Shown: piece by piece, positions 22,523 to 30,819 of the stretch
Numbering within the stretch: position 1 is the stretch's first letter
How the letters are laid out: the number at the start of each line of letters is the position of its first letter
Source of the DNA: Crenobacter cavernae
Lineage (GTDB): Bacteria; Pseudomonadota; Gammaproteobacteria; Burkholderiales; Chromobacteriaceae
Direction of reading: 5' to 3'
DNA length: 64,000 nucleotides
Assembly: GCF_003355495.1 (NCBI RefSeq)
Contig: NZ_CP031337.1
Location: forward strand, 2,299,001-2,363,000
Program-made: the position numbers and the translations under genes
Notes under the pieces: generated by a model
Told to the model about the DNA's origin: nothing
The model's input: the letters and a program-made list of their open reading frames with translations, nothing else
The model's database searches: none

Positions 22523-23653
22523 TTAGTAGCTGTGGGTGTCGGTATCTAAGCGCTCGGCGGTCACCGGGCCGCGCATCACGCGGTACACCCAGCGGGTGTA
22601 GACGAGGATGATCGGCATGAAAACCGCGACCAGGCCGAGCATGATCGCGAGCGTCTTGTGGCTCGACGTCGCGTCCCACAACGTGAGGCTCGACGCCGCG
22701 TCGAGCGACGACGGCAGCACGAACGGGAACAGCGCTGCGGCGGCGGTCATTATGATCGCGGCGACGCCTGTGCCGCTCGCTGCGAGCCCGACCCTCGGCC
22801 AACCCTTTACGGCGACGAGGCTGGCGATCAGCGGCAGCGCGACGCCGGCGGTCGGCACCGCCGCGAGCATCGGTTGCGCGCGGAAGTTGCCGAACCAGTC
22901 GGGTGCCGTGCTCACGGTCTTGGACAGCGGCGACAGCACGCCGCCGAGCGCGCCGATCTCGGTCAGATGCCAGCCGGAGAGCTGCGCGACCCAAGCGCCG
23001 CCTGCGGCGAACAGCGCGGCGGTCGCGAACCCGCTCCACAGCGCGATGAAGCCGGCGCGCGTCTGCAGCTCGCCGCGCGTCTTGCCGGCGAGGAAGACCG
23101 CGCCGTGGTTGAGCAGCATCGCGACCGACACGACGCCGCAGTAGAGCGAGAACGGGTTCAACAGGTCGAAGAAGCTGCCGTCATAGCGCACGCGCATCTC
23201 GCCGTCGAACGCGAACGGCAGGCCGACGAAGAGGTTGCCGAAAACGATCCCGAATAGCAGCGCCGGGACCGCCGAGCCGACGCACAGTGCCCAGTCCCAG
23301 CCGTTACGCCAGCGCGGGTCGGCCAATTTACTCCGGTAATCGAAGCCGACCGGGCGCAGGAACAGCCCGAACAGCACGACCATCAGTGCGCCGTACAGCA
23401 CCGAGAACGCGGCGGCGTACACGAGCGGCCACGCGGCGAACAGCGCGGCGGCGGCGGTCACCAGCCACACCTGGTTGCCCTCCCAGGTCGGGCCGACCGC
23501 GTTGATGACGAGGCGCCGCTCGGTGTCGTCGTGGCCGATGAAGGGCAACAGCATCGCAGCGCCGATGTCGAAGCCGTCGAGCACCGCGAAGCCGATCAAC
23601 AGCACGCCGATGATCGCCCACCATAGAAGTTTCAGTGTTTCGTAATCAGGCAT
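22523..23653 (-). CDS. cydB: Cytochrome bd ubiquinol oxidase subunit II
   Basis: 376 residues with about nine membrane helices. Family landmarks: LLWWAIIGVLLIGFAVLDGF, GPTWEGNQVWLVTAAAALFA and the C-terminal RGPVTAERL. Partner of CydA in the high-affinity quinol oxidase. It overlaps the cydA end by 8 bases. Confidence 0.95.
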   Translation of the reverse strand: MPDYETLKLLWWAIIGVLLIGFAVLDGFDIGAAMLLPFIGHDDTERRLVINAVGPTWEGNQVWLVTAAAALFAAWPLVYAAAFSVLYGALMVVLFGLFLRPVGFDYRSKLADPRWRNGWDWALCVGSAVPALLFGIVFGNLFVGLPFAFDGEMRVRYDGSFFDLLNPFSLYCGVVSVAMLLNHGAVFLAGKTRGELQTRAGFIALWSGFATAALFAAGGAWVAQLSGWHLTEIGALGGVLSPLSKTVSTAPDWFGNFRAQPMLAAVPTAGVALPLIASLVAVKGWPRVGLAASGTGVAAIIMTAAAALFPFVLPSSLDAASSLTLWDATSSHKTLAIMLGLVAVFMPIILVYTRWVYRVMRGPVTAERLDTDTHSY

Positions 23654-25229
23654 GGGGATTCTCCGTCGCAGGGTTGGCCGAGCCTTCGCCGTGGTAGCGG
23701 CCGGTGTTTAGGCTAGCCGGGCCGAGCCGGATGTATTTGAGCATCAGGTACATCTCGATCACGAACAGCAGCGTGTAGATGCCCAAGAGGCCGATCAGGC
23801 TGAAGTAGAGCTGGCTCGCGTCGAGCATGGACGCCGACAGCCGCGTCGGCAGTACGCCCGAGATCGTCCACGGCTGGCGGCCGTACTCGGCGACGAACCA
23901 GCCGGCCTCGATCGCGACCCACGGCAGCGGGATCGCGAATACCGCGAGCTTCAGCAGCCAGCGCTGAGGCGCGAGGTTCTTGCGCACCAGGAACCACAGC
24001 GACGCGGCGAAGATGAACAGGAACAGCATCCCGAGGCCGACCATCAGCCGGAACGACCAGAACAGCGGCGCGACCCGCGGGATGGTGTCGTCGGCGGCGG
24101 CCTTGATCTGCTGCGGCGTCGCGTCGACGACGTTAGGCGTGTACTTCTTCAACAGCAGCGCAAAGCCCAAGTCGGCCTTGTGCTCGTCGAACTGCTGTCT
24201 CAACGCCGGCGTGTCCTCGCCCGATTTGATGCGGGCGAGCGCGGCGTAGGCAGGGATGCCGTTGACGATGCGCGCCTCGTGCTCCCTCTTCAGCTCCTTG
24301 ATACCGGTGACCGGCTGGTCGATCGAGCGGGTCGCGATCAGGCCGAGCAGGTACGGAATCTTCACCGCGTAGTCGGTGCGCTCCTTATCCTGGTTGGGCA
24401 GGCCGAAGGCGGTGATCGCCGCCGGCGCCGGTTCCGTGTCCCACTCGGCCTCGATCGCGGCGAGCTTCACCTTCTGCACCTCGCCGGTGGTGTAGCCCGA
24501 CTCGTCGCCGAGCACGATCACCGACAGCACCGACGCCATGCCGAAGCCGGCCGCGACCGCGAACGACCTGAGGGCGAAGCCGGTGTCGCGCGCCTTCAAC
24601 AGATACCAGCTCGACACGCCGAGCACGAACATCGCCGCGGCGACGTAGCCGGCTGCGACCGTGTGGACGAACTTCACCTGCGCGACCGGGTTGAAGAACA
24701 CGTCGGCCATGCTGGTCAGCTCCATCCGCATCGTGTCGAGGTTGAACTCGGCGCCGACCGGATTCTGCATCCAGCCGTTGGCGATCAGGATCCACAGCGC
24801 GGAAAGGTTCGAGCCGAGCGCGACGAGGAAGGTCACCATCAGGTGCTTGACGCGCGACAGCCGGTCCCAGCCGAAGAAGAACAGGCCGACGAAGGTCGAC
24901 TCGAGAAAGAACGCCATCAGCCCCTCGATCGCCAGCGGCACGCCGAAGATGTCGCCGACGTAGTGCGAGTAGTACGCCCAGTTGGTGCCGAACTGGAACT
25001 CGAGCGTCAGCCCGGTGGTGACGCCCATCGCGAAGTTGATGCCGAACAGCTTGCCCCAGAAGCGGGTCATGTCCTTGTAGACCTCGCGCCTTGTCATCAC
25101 GTAGACCGATTCGCAGATCACCAGGATCCACGACAGGCCGAGCGTCAGCGGCACGAACAGGAAGTGGAACATCGCCGTCAGCCCGAACTGCAGGCGCGAC
25201 AGTTCCACCACGTCAGCGGCGGGTAGCAT
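23646..25229 (-). CDS. cydA: Cytochrome bd ubiquinol oxidase subunit I
   Basis: 527 residues. Haem ligand His19 lies in LSRLQFGLTAMFHFLFVPLT. Also present are GINFAMGVTTGLTLEFQFGT, GNLSALWI-like SNLSALWILIANGWMQNP and the Q-loop region around residues 250-330 with a long insert, so it resembles the long (E. coli-type) Q-loop form. It oxidises quinol and reduces oxygen at low oxygen tension. An exact dispersed motif lies at 23672-23683 inside its last codons. Confidence 0.95.
   Translation of the reverse strand: MLPAADVVELSRLQFGLTAMFHFLFVPLTLGLSWILVICESVYVMTRREVYKDMTRFWGKLFGINFAMGVTTGLTLEFQFGTNWAYYSHYVGDIFGVPLAIEGLMAFFLESTFVGLFFFGWDRLSRVKHLMVTFLVALGSNLSALWILIANGWMQNPVGAEFNLDTMRMELTSMADVFFNPVAQVKFVHTVAAGYVAAAMFVLGVSSWYLLKARDTGFALRSFAVAAGFGMASVLSVIVLGDESGYTTGEVQKVKLAAIEAEWDTEPAPAAITAFGLPNQDKERTDYAVKIPYLLGLIATRSIDQPVTGIKELKREHEARIVNGIPAYAALARIKSGEDTPALRQQFDEHKADLGFALLLKKYTPNVVDATPQQIKAAADDTIPRVAPLFWSFRLMVGLGMLFLFIFAASLWFLVRKNLAPQRWLLKLAVFAIPLPWVAIEAGWFVAEYGRQPWTISGVLPTRLSASMLDASQLYFSLIGLLGIYTLLFVIEMYLMLKYIRLGPASLNTGRYHGEGSANPATENPHA
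23672..23683 (+). repeat. Dispersed motif copy, exact, inside the end of cydA
   Basis: GGTTGGCCGAGC on the plus strand. In cydA it encodes part of the C-terminal GSANP tail, a region free to vary. Confidence 0.8.
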
Positions 25230-25443
25230 CGTTATTCTCCGTTAGTTGCGATTCGTTTTGTATAGGTTGGCCGAGCAACTTCTGCGTGACGGCGGCCTCG
25301 GGCACGGTCATGTGGCGCGCGACCGGCTCGGCAAACCACAGCGACCACGCCCACCACAACAGCGCCGCCTTCAAGGCGAGCACCAGCGTGATCTCGAGCC
25401 ACAGCGGCAGGCCGGTCCGTGTCGGGCGGCGCATCGCGGTCAT
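25213..25443 (-). CDS. cydP: CydP-like small cytochrome bd accessory protein
   Basis: 76 residues from ATG 25443, overlapping the upstream regulator stop (ATGA) and running 17 bases into cydA. One membrane helix (LWLEITLVLALKAALLWWAW, followed by SLWFAEP) then VARHMTVPEAAVTQKLLG, the pattern of CydP, a small subunit found before cydAB in several proteobacteria. Its tail contains an exact dispersed motif (25265-25276). Confidence 0.8.
   Translation of the reverse strand: MTAMRRPTRTGLPLWLEITLVLALKAALLWWAWSLWFAEPVARHMTVPEAAVTQKLLGQPIQNESQLTENNDATRR
25265..25276 (+). repeat. Dispersed motif copy, exact, inside cydP
   Basis: AGGTTGGCCGAGC read on the plus strand. On the coding strand it gives LLGQP. 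Confidence 0.8.
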
Positions 25444-25994
25444 TCCTTGTCGGCCTTGCCGCGCGAGCGGCCCGTGAACTCGAGCACCTTCTGCACGCGC
25501 GCGCCGAGGCGCATCAGCTTTTCTAGCGTGTCGGGCGACAGGCGCTGCACCTCGTCGAACCAGCCGGTCGCCAGTTCGATCAGCTGGTGCATCTCGCGCA
25601 TGCGCTCTTGCGCGTGGCGTTCGGCCTCGTCGACCGGCGTTTCCATCAGCGCGTCGCGCAGCAGCGTCAGCGTCGGCTCGACCTCGCGCTTGCGCTTTTC
25701 CTCGGCCAAGGTGCGGAAGATGTCCCACACTTCCTTAGGCGTCTCGAAGTAGTCACGCCTATCGCCTATCTGGTGGACGAGCTTCACCAGCCGCCACGAC
25801 TGCAGTTCCTTCAGGCCCATGCTGACGTTGGAGCGCGAGATGCCGAGCGCGTCGACGATCTGGTCGGCGTTCATCGGTTCGGGCGCGAGGAACAGCACCG
25901 CGTAGATCTGGCCGACGGTGCGGTTCACGCCCCAGCGGCTGCCCATTTCGCCGAAGTGCAGCACGAAGCGTTCGTTGAGCGGAGAGAGATGCAT
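25440..25994 (-). CDS. GbsR/MarR-type regulator of the cyd operon
   Basis: 184 residues from ATG 25994. The winged helix-turn-helix is WGVNRTVGQIYAVLFLAPEP, MNADQIVDALGISRSNVSMG and LKELQSWRLVKLVH, the GbsR pattern. A helical C-terminus probably dimerises. GbsR in Bacillus senses choline, but this protein heads the cydP-cydA-cydB-cydX operon (stop overlaps cydP), so it likely controls the terminal oxidase. The signal sensed is unknown. A palindrome lies 12 bases before its start. Confidence 0.85.
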   Translation of the reverse strand: MHLSPLNERFVLHFGEMGSRWGVNRTVGQIYAVLFLAPEPMNADQIVDALGISRSNVSMGLKELQSWRLVKLVHQIGDRRDYFETPKEVWDIFRTLAEEKRKREVEPTLTLLRDALMETPVDEAERHAQERMREMHQLIELATGWFDEVQRLSPDTLEKLMRLGARVQKVLEFTGRSRGKADKE

Positions 25995-26006
25995 GGTTTT
26001 TTGAAA

Positions 26007-26024
26007 TTTCAGTAATTTCTGAAA
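26007..26024. promoter_or_regulatory. Palindromic operator candidate upstream of the GbsR-like gene
   Basis: TTTCAGTAATTTCTGAAA has six-base arms TTTCAG/CTGAAA around six bases, within an AT-rich patch directly before the regulator. It is a plausible autoregulatory site for the whole cyd operon. Regulator identity is inferred. Confidence 0.6.
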
Positions 26025-26130
26025 TATTAAAAGAGGATTTGATCCGGCGCAATGCGGCACGCTGTCGGCCGACCGAAAAACAACAGGTTCGGCCAACCTT
26101 GAGGGGGAGTAAGGGACGGAAGGGCGGGGC

Positions 26131-26808
26131 TTAGAACGGCTGCGCCAGCCACCATTGAAGCAGGCCGACGACGCCGAGCGCGAGCACCGACAGCCCGGCG
26201 ACGAGCCGTAGCGCGCGCTTTTGCAGCAGCGTCTTCAGCCGGTCGGCGAAGGCACCCATCAACAGCAGGTTGGGCAGCGTGCCGAGGCCGAACGCGAGCA
26301 TCAGAGAGGCGCCCTTGAGCGCGCTGCCCGACGCGAGCGCCGACAGGCTCGCGCTGTAGACGAGGCCGCAAGGCATCCAGCCCCACAGCGCGCCGACCGC
26401 CAGCGCCTGGCCGAGCTTGCGCACCGGCAGGAAGCGGGCAATGAAAGGCTGCACGCGCCGCCAGAATGGTCGGCCGAGCGTCTCGAAGCGCGTGACCAGC
26501 GCAGACAGGCCGGCCAGATACAGGCCGAGCGCGATCAGCATCAGCTGCGCGGCGACGAACAGACCCCAGCGCAGCGGCGCGAAGTCGGCCATCGACAGCC
26601 CGGCTTGCGCGAGCGCGCCCAAGAGCGCGCCGACCAGCGTGTAGCTGCCGACGCGGCCGAGGTTGTAGGCGATCATCAGCGGCCAGCGCACGCGGCTGGC
26701 CGGCAGGCCGAACGACAGTGCGGTGACGACGCCGCCGCACATGCCGACGCAATGCCCGCCGCCGAGCAGTCCGACGACGAACAGCGCCAGCCAGTTGATT
26801 TCCAGCAT
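26131..26808 (-). CDS. TauE/SafE-UreH-like membrane protein
   Basis: 225 residues with about six membrane helices and the signature GGGHCVGMCGGVVTALSFGL near the N-terminus, plus WGWMPCGLVYSASLSALASG. This is the COG2836/DsbD_2-like family, often linked to copper handling and assembly of cbb3-type oxidases. The conserved Cys/His pairs could bind metal. It neighbours the cyd operon but is separated by 130 bases. The exact role is unproven. Confidence 0.75.
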   Translation of the reverse strand: MLEINWLALFVVGLLGGGHCVGMCGGVVTALSFGLPASRVRWPLMIAYNLGRVGSYTLVGALLGALAQAGLSMADFAPLRWGLFVAAQLMLIALGLYLAGLSALVTRFETLGRPFWRRVQPFIARFLPVRKLGQALAVGALWGWMPCGLVYSASLSALASGSALKGASLMLAFGLGTLPNLLLMGAFADRLKTLLQKRALRLVAGLSVLALGVVGLLQWWLAQPF

Positions 26809-27049
26809 CGGGAAGGCTTCCGGAGCAAAGCGCTTATTTTAACGAAAACCGCGTGTTTGCCGGGATTTCGACGCGGTCTGCGCGCACCAATTGATAACAG
26901 ACCATGAAAAGTGAAATTACTTGCTTAAAAAGCTGGAAGTTGTCTACAGCTTATTCCATAAAAAAGAAAAACGCGTCTGTCCTGCTGGGGTGGACGTTGC
27001 TGGGTGGTGGCAGGCCGGCCCGTCGCACATCCGCCCGAACGGAGGAATC

Positions 27050-27841
27050 ATGGCCAAGCAACTGATCGTGGAAAAGCTGGGCAAGTGCGCCATCCTGACC
27101 CATGTCCACCCGCCGGCCAATGTGTGGACGGTCGAAGGGCTGCTCGAGCTGAAAGACGCGCTCTCCGGGCTGTCTGGCGACGCCGGGGTGTACGCGGTGG
27201 TGCTCACCGGCGAAGGCGAACAGTTTTTCTCGGCCGGCGCCGACATCGGCGTCTTCAAGCGCGGCGACCGCAACGAGGCGACGGCGATCATCGACGCCTT
27301 CGCCAGCGCCTTCGGCAAGCTGCGGACGTTTCCCGGCGTGACGGTCGCGGCGATCAACGGTTACGCGCTAGGCGGCGGTCTCGAATGCGCGCTCGCCTGC
27401 GACTTCATAGTCGCCGAACGCGGTGCACGGCTCGGCCTGCCGGAAACCCGCGTCGGCCTCGTGCCCTGTGCCGGCGGCACCAAGACGCTGACCGACAAGG
27501 TCGGCCTGGCGTGGGCCAAGCGGATGATCCTCGGCGGCGAGCTGGTCGACGCCGAAGAAGCGCGCCGCATCGGGCTGGTCGAAGAGGTGGTCGACGTCGG
27601 GCTCGCCAAGATCACCGCGATCAGCCTCGCGAACAAGGTCGGCCAGCAGGCGCCGGGCGCGGTGGCGGTCGCGCGATCGCTGATCGCCAAGAGCCCGCAG
27701 CTCACGCTCGAGGCGCAACTGTCGCTCGAGCGCGAGGGCCTGCTCGGTCTCGTCGGCGAAGCGGAGCAGATCGAGGGCGTGAGCGCCTTTCTCGAAAAAC
27801 GCGCGCCGTCGTGGCAGGACGAGGGCGATGACGACGATTAG
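27050..27841 (+). CDS. Enoyl-CoA hydratase/isomerase family protein
   Basis: 263 residues from ATG 27050 behind a GGAGG site. Crotonase motifs: FFSAGADIGVF and NGYALGGGLECALACDFIVA (oxyanion hole), then LGLPETRVGLVPCAGGT. The Glu in PETRVG is the usual catalytic acid/base. Likely a beta-oxidation type hydratase. No acyl-CoA neighbours help to fix the substrate. An acidic tail (DEGDDDD) ends the protein. Confidence 0.85.
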   Translation: MAKQLIVEKLGKCAILTHVHPPANVWTVEGLLELKDALSGLSGDAGVYAVVLTGEGEQFFSAGADIGVFKRGDRNEATAIIDAFASAFGKLRTFPGVTVAAINGYALGGGLECALACDFIVAERGARLGLPETRVGLVPCAGGTKTLTDKVGLAWAKRMILGGELVDAEEARRIGLVEEVVDVGLAKITAISLANKVGQQAPGAVAVARSLIAKSPQLTLEAQLSLEREGLLGLVGEAEQIEGVSAFLEKRAPSWQDEGDDDD

Positions 27842-27869
27842 GTCGCCGGTCGTCAGTACTTGAATTGAA

Positions 27870-27891
27870 GGTTGGCCGGGCTCGGCCAACC
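27870..27891. repeat. Overlapping inverted pair of the dispersed motif
   Basis: GGTTGGCCGGGC (one mismatch, 27870-27881) overlaps exact GCTCGGCCAACC (27880-27891) by two bases. It lies after the hydratase gene and ahead of a conventional terminator. Confidence 0.8.
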
Positions 27892-27945
27892 CCCAGCGTC
27901 CGGCAAGGTCCGCCGGCCGCCAGGAACACACGCGAGGGGCTACAA

Positions 27946-27982
27946 GAAAAAACCCGCGACAAGGTCGCGGGTTTTCTTTTTC
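27946..27982. terminator. Bidirectional terminator
   Basis: AAAACCCGCGAC pairs with GTCGCGGGTTTT around AAG, with A and T runs outside. It separates the hydratase from the convergent parvulin genes. Confidence 0.9.
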
Positions 27983-28003
27983 GGCGGCTTGGGCGGGGCG
28001 GGA

Positions 28004-28762
28004 TTACTTCGCCTGCGCCTTGATGCCTTCGATGAATTTGTCGACCTTGGCGCTCATCACGCGCTGCTCGAGCTGCTGGCGGATCGCGTCGAGCGGCGGC
28101 GCGCTCTCGGTCTTCACGTCGTCGAGCTTGATCACGTGCCAGCCGAACTCGGTCTTCACCGGCTTGGACGTCACCTGGCCCTTGGAGAGGCGGGTCAGCG
28201 CTTCGGCGAACGGCGGGACGAAGTTCTCGGCGTCGGCCCAGCCCAGGTCGCCTCCGTTGGCCTTGCTGCCCGGGTCGAGCGATTTTTCCTTCGCCAGCGC
28301 GTCGAACGGCTTGCCTTTACGCAGCGCGTCGATCACCGCGTTCGCCTCGGCCTCGGTCTTTACCAGGATGTGGCGGGCGTGGTAGCTCTTCTTCTCGGGC
28401 ATCTCGGCCTTGAGCTTGGCGTAAGCCGCCTTCAGCTCGGTCTCGGTCACCGGGTTGCTCTTCTGGTAGTCGCGGATCAGCCGGTTGGCCAGGCTCATAG
28501 CCTGCATGTTTTCCAGCTCGGCGCGGAATTCCGGCGTCTTGTCGAGGCCTTTCTTCACCGCCGCCTGGCTCAGGAGGTCGGCGGTCGCGAGCTGTTCGCG
28601 CACCATGTCGCGCGTCTGCGGCGTGACCTGCTGGCCCTGGGCTTCCAGGGTGCGAATCACGGCGTCGACGCGCGACTGGGAAACCGGTGCGGCCGGTGCG
28701 GCGACGACCAGCTGGCCGGCGAAAGCGACGGCGAGGGCCGAAATGACGAGGGTTTTACGCAT
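28004..28762 (-). CDS. Periplasmic peptidyl-prolyl isomerase (PpiC/parvulin), copy 2
   Basis: 252 residues. Signal peptide MRKTLVISALAVAFAGQLVV, cleaved near VAA. An N-terminal SurA/PrsA-like helical chaperone part precedes a parvulin domain at about 130-222 (YHARHILVKTEAEANAVIDA, GGDLGWADAENFVPPFAEAL, TEFGWHVIKLDD). It isomerises prolyl bonds in exported proteins. It is a paralogue of the gene just upstream with the same layout. Confidence 0.9.
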   Translation of the reverse strand: MRKTLVISALAVAFAGQLVVAAPAAPVSQSRVDAVIRTLEAQGQQVTPQTRDMVREQLATADLLSQAAVKKGLDKTPEFRAELENMQAMSLANRLIRDYQKSNPVTETELKAAYAKLKAEMPEKKSYHARHILVKTEAEANAVIDALRKGKPFDALAKEKSLDPGSKANGGDLGWADAENFVPPFAEALTRLSKGQVTSKPVKTEFGWHVIKLDDVKTESAPPLDAIRQQLEQRVMSAKVDKFIEGIKAQAK

Positions 28763-28778
28763 TCTTGTTATTCCTTGC

Positions 28779-29567
28779 TTACTGGATCTTGGCCTTGCCG
28801 CGCAGGCCTTCGATCACCTTGGCGACCTCACGCTGCTGCAGGTCGCGGGCGATTTGCGGCTTCACGTCGTTGAACGCCGGTGCCTTGCTGTCGCGGATCT
28901 CTTCCACTTTGAACACGTGGTAGCCCAGGCGCGAGTGCAGCGGCTTGACGCTGAACTGGCCCTTGCCGATGCCCTTCAGGGCCTCGGCCAGCGGCGCTTC
29001 CATCGTGTTGAGGTTGCCCCAGCCCATCTGGCCGCCGTTCTGTTTGGCGCCCGGCTGGATCGACTTGGCACGGGCGGCGGCCTCGAAGTTGCCGCCTTTT
29101 TTCAATTCGGCGATCAGGCGGGTCGCGTCGGCCTCGTTGGCGACGACGATCTGGCGCACCTTCACTTCCTTGCTGCCGTTGAGTTGGGCGGCGAGCTGGT
29201 CGTAGGCGGCCTTCACCTGGGCGTCGCTCACCGGGTTCTGCTTGACGATGTCGGCAAGGAGGGCGCTTTGCAGTAGCTCTTCGCGCAGGTTGTCGAGGCG
29301 TTCGGTGAACTGCGGGGTCTTGTCGAGGCCGCGGCGACGGGCTTCCTGCAGCACCAGTTCTTTGGCGATGAGGTTGCCCTTGATCTCTTCGCGCAGCGCC
29401 GGGGTGTCCTGCACCTTGCCGCTGCTGTTCTTCACCAGCTGGCTGACCGCGCGGTCGACTTCGCTCTTGTCGATCGCGGAACCGTTGACGGTGGCAACCG
29501 GGGTGGCCATCGCCTGCAGGCTGAGGGCGGAAAAGGCCACAATGCTGGCCAGTCGGGTGAGTTTCAT
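28779..29567 (-). CDS. Periplasmic peptidyl-prolyl isomerase (PpiC/parvulin), copy 1
   Basis: 262 residues. Signal peptide MKLTRLASIVAFSALSLQAM. The parvulin domain near residues 135-225 reads VKVRQIVVANEADATRLIAE, NGGQMGWGNLNTMEAPLAEA and HSRLGYHVFKVEEIRDSKAP. It starts the pair and lies 16 bases before copy 2, so they form an operon. Two similar enzymes suggest divided chaperone duties in the envelope. Confidence 0.9.
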   Translation of the reverse strand: MKLTRLASIVAFSALSLQAMATPVATVNGSAIDKSEVDRAVSQLVKNSSGKVQDTPALREEIKGNLIAKELVLQEARRRGLDKTPQFTERLDNLREELLQSALLADIVKQNPVSDAQVKAAYDQLAAQLNGSKEVKVRQIVVANEADATRLIAELKKGGNFEAAARAKSIQPGAKQNGGQMGWGNLNTMEAPLAEALKGIGKGQFSVKPLHSRLGYHVFKVEEIRDSKAPAFNDVKPQIARDLQQREVAKVIEGLRGKAKIQ

Positions 29568-29591
29568 GATGTTCCCTTATCGATTTAAGGT

Positions 29592-29855
29592 TCAGAGTTC
29601 GTCCGGGCTCAAGGCCTGGATGGCCAGCGCGTGGATGCGGGTCTGCATCAGCTCGCCCAGCGTCTGGTAGACCAGACGGTGCCGGGCCACCCGGTTCAGG
29701 CCGGTGAACGCGGCGCTGACGATGGTCAGCTGATAGTGGCCGCCCTCTCGCGCGCCGGCGTGGCCGGCGTGCGCCGCGCTATCGTCTTCCAGTGAGATAT
29801 GTTCGGGCTCTAGGACGGCCAGCTTCTCCCGGATCAGGTCCAGGGTGGACGTCAT
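29592..29855 (-). CDS. bolA: BolA family protein
   Basis: 87 residues from ATG 29855. The BolA fold is clear: HISLEDDSAAHAGHAGAREG, GHYQLTIVSAAFTGLNRVAR, RHRLVYQTLGELMQTRIHAL. The conserved His residues can coordinate a shared iron-sulfur cluster with a monothiol glutaredoxin. Its ATG overlaps the stop of the upstream yciI-like gene. It lies ahead of the parvulin pair, in the same direction. Confidence 0.92.
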   Translation of the reverse strand: MTSTLDLIREKLAVLEPEHISLEDDSAAHAGHAGAREGGHYQLTIVSAAFTGLNRVARHRLVYQTLGELMQTRIHALAIQALSPDEL

Positions 29856-30154
29856 GCCGGAAAGACCTTGCGGAACGGTTTGACGTCGACGGCTTCGTAC
29901 ACGCCGGTGGCGACGTAGGGATCGGCGTCGGCCCATGCCCGCGCCGCGTCGAGAGAGGCGAATTCGGCGACGATCAGGCTGCCGGAAAAACCCGCCGGGC
30001 CCGGGTCGAGCGAGTCGATCGCCGGGAAGGGGCCGGCGACGATCAGGCGGCCTTCATCCTGCAGCGCCTGAAGGCGCTCGAGGTGGGCCGGGCGGGCGGC
30101 GACGCGCGCGTCGAGCGAGCCTTCGCGGTCACGCCCGATGATGGCGTACAGCAT
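29852..30154 (-). CDS. yciI: YciI family protein
   Basis: 100 residues. The YciI-like dimeric alpha/beta barrel pattern is MLYAIIGRDREGSLDARVAA, RPAHLERLQALQDEGRLIVA, GPFPAID, and DPYVATGVYEAVDVKPFRKV. The conserved His-Asp pair of active members may be present, but the reaction of the family is poorly known. It is coupled to bolA by ATGA overlap and follows yciB by one base. Confidence 0.88.
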   Translation of the reverse strand: MLYAIIGRDREGSLDARVAARPAHLERLQALQDEGRLIVAGPFPAIDSLDPGPAGFSGSLIVAEFASLDAARAWADADPYVATGVYEAVDVKPFRKVFPA

Positions 30155-30688
30155 TTATTTCCTTTCTTCCACGTATTTGGACAGATAGAAACTCTGGCCG
30201 ATGGCGAAAACCAGCATCAGGCCGATGCCGCCAAACAGCTTGAAATTGACCCAGGTCGCCTCGCTGAACGAGTAGGCCACCCAGAGGTTGAGCCCGCCCA
30301 TGAAGGTGAAGAAGGCCATCCACGCGCGGTTCAGTAATCGCCAAGCCTCGTCGGGCAGCTCCATCTGCTTGCCGAGCAGCGCGCGGATACCGTTCTTGCC
30401 GGTGAGCTCGCCGACGATGAGGGCGCCTGTGATCAGCCAGTAGAGCGCGGTCGGCTTCCACATGATGAAGTGCTTGTCGTGAAAGAGGAGCGTCGCGCCG
30501 CCGAGCACCACGATCAGCCCGAGGCTGACCCATTGCATCGTTTCGACGCGGCGATGGCGGAACCACGCGTAGCCGGTGAACGCGACCGACGCGGCGATGG
30601 CGGCGCCGGTGGCGAGGAACATGTCCCGGCTGGCCCAGTAGACCGCGAAGAACAGTAGAACGGGGAAGAAATCGGCAAACGCTTTCAT
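30155..30688 (-). CDS. yciB: Inner membrane septation protein YciB
   Basis: 177 residues with five membrane helices. Family landmarks FFPVLLFFAVYWASRDMFLA and NLWVAYSFSEATWVNFKLFG, then a charged tail. YciB contributes to envelope integrity and septation. It leads an operon yciB-yciI-bolA followed by the parvulins. Confidence 0.92.
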   Translation of the reverse strand: MKAFADFFPVLLFFAVYWASRDMFLATGAAIAASVAFTGYAWFRHRRVETMQWVSLGLIVVLGGATLLFHDKHFIMWKPTALYWLITGALIVGELTGKNGIRALLGKQMELPDEAWRLLNRAWMAFFTFMGGLNLWVAYSFSEATWVNFKLFGGIGLMLVFAIGQSFYLSKYVEERK

Positions 30689-30819
30689 GAGGAACGATTA
30701 TGGGGGCAGGGGGGCGACGGCACAAGGTCACGCCGGTTAACAAATATGAGGCGGGTAGGACGGGCACCCGGGGGCGAAGTTCCGCATCCGGGCGGGCTCG
30801 AAGGCTGGCCGAGCCGGCT

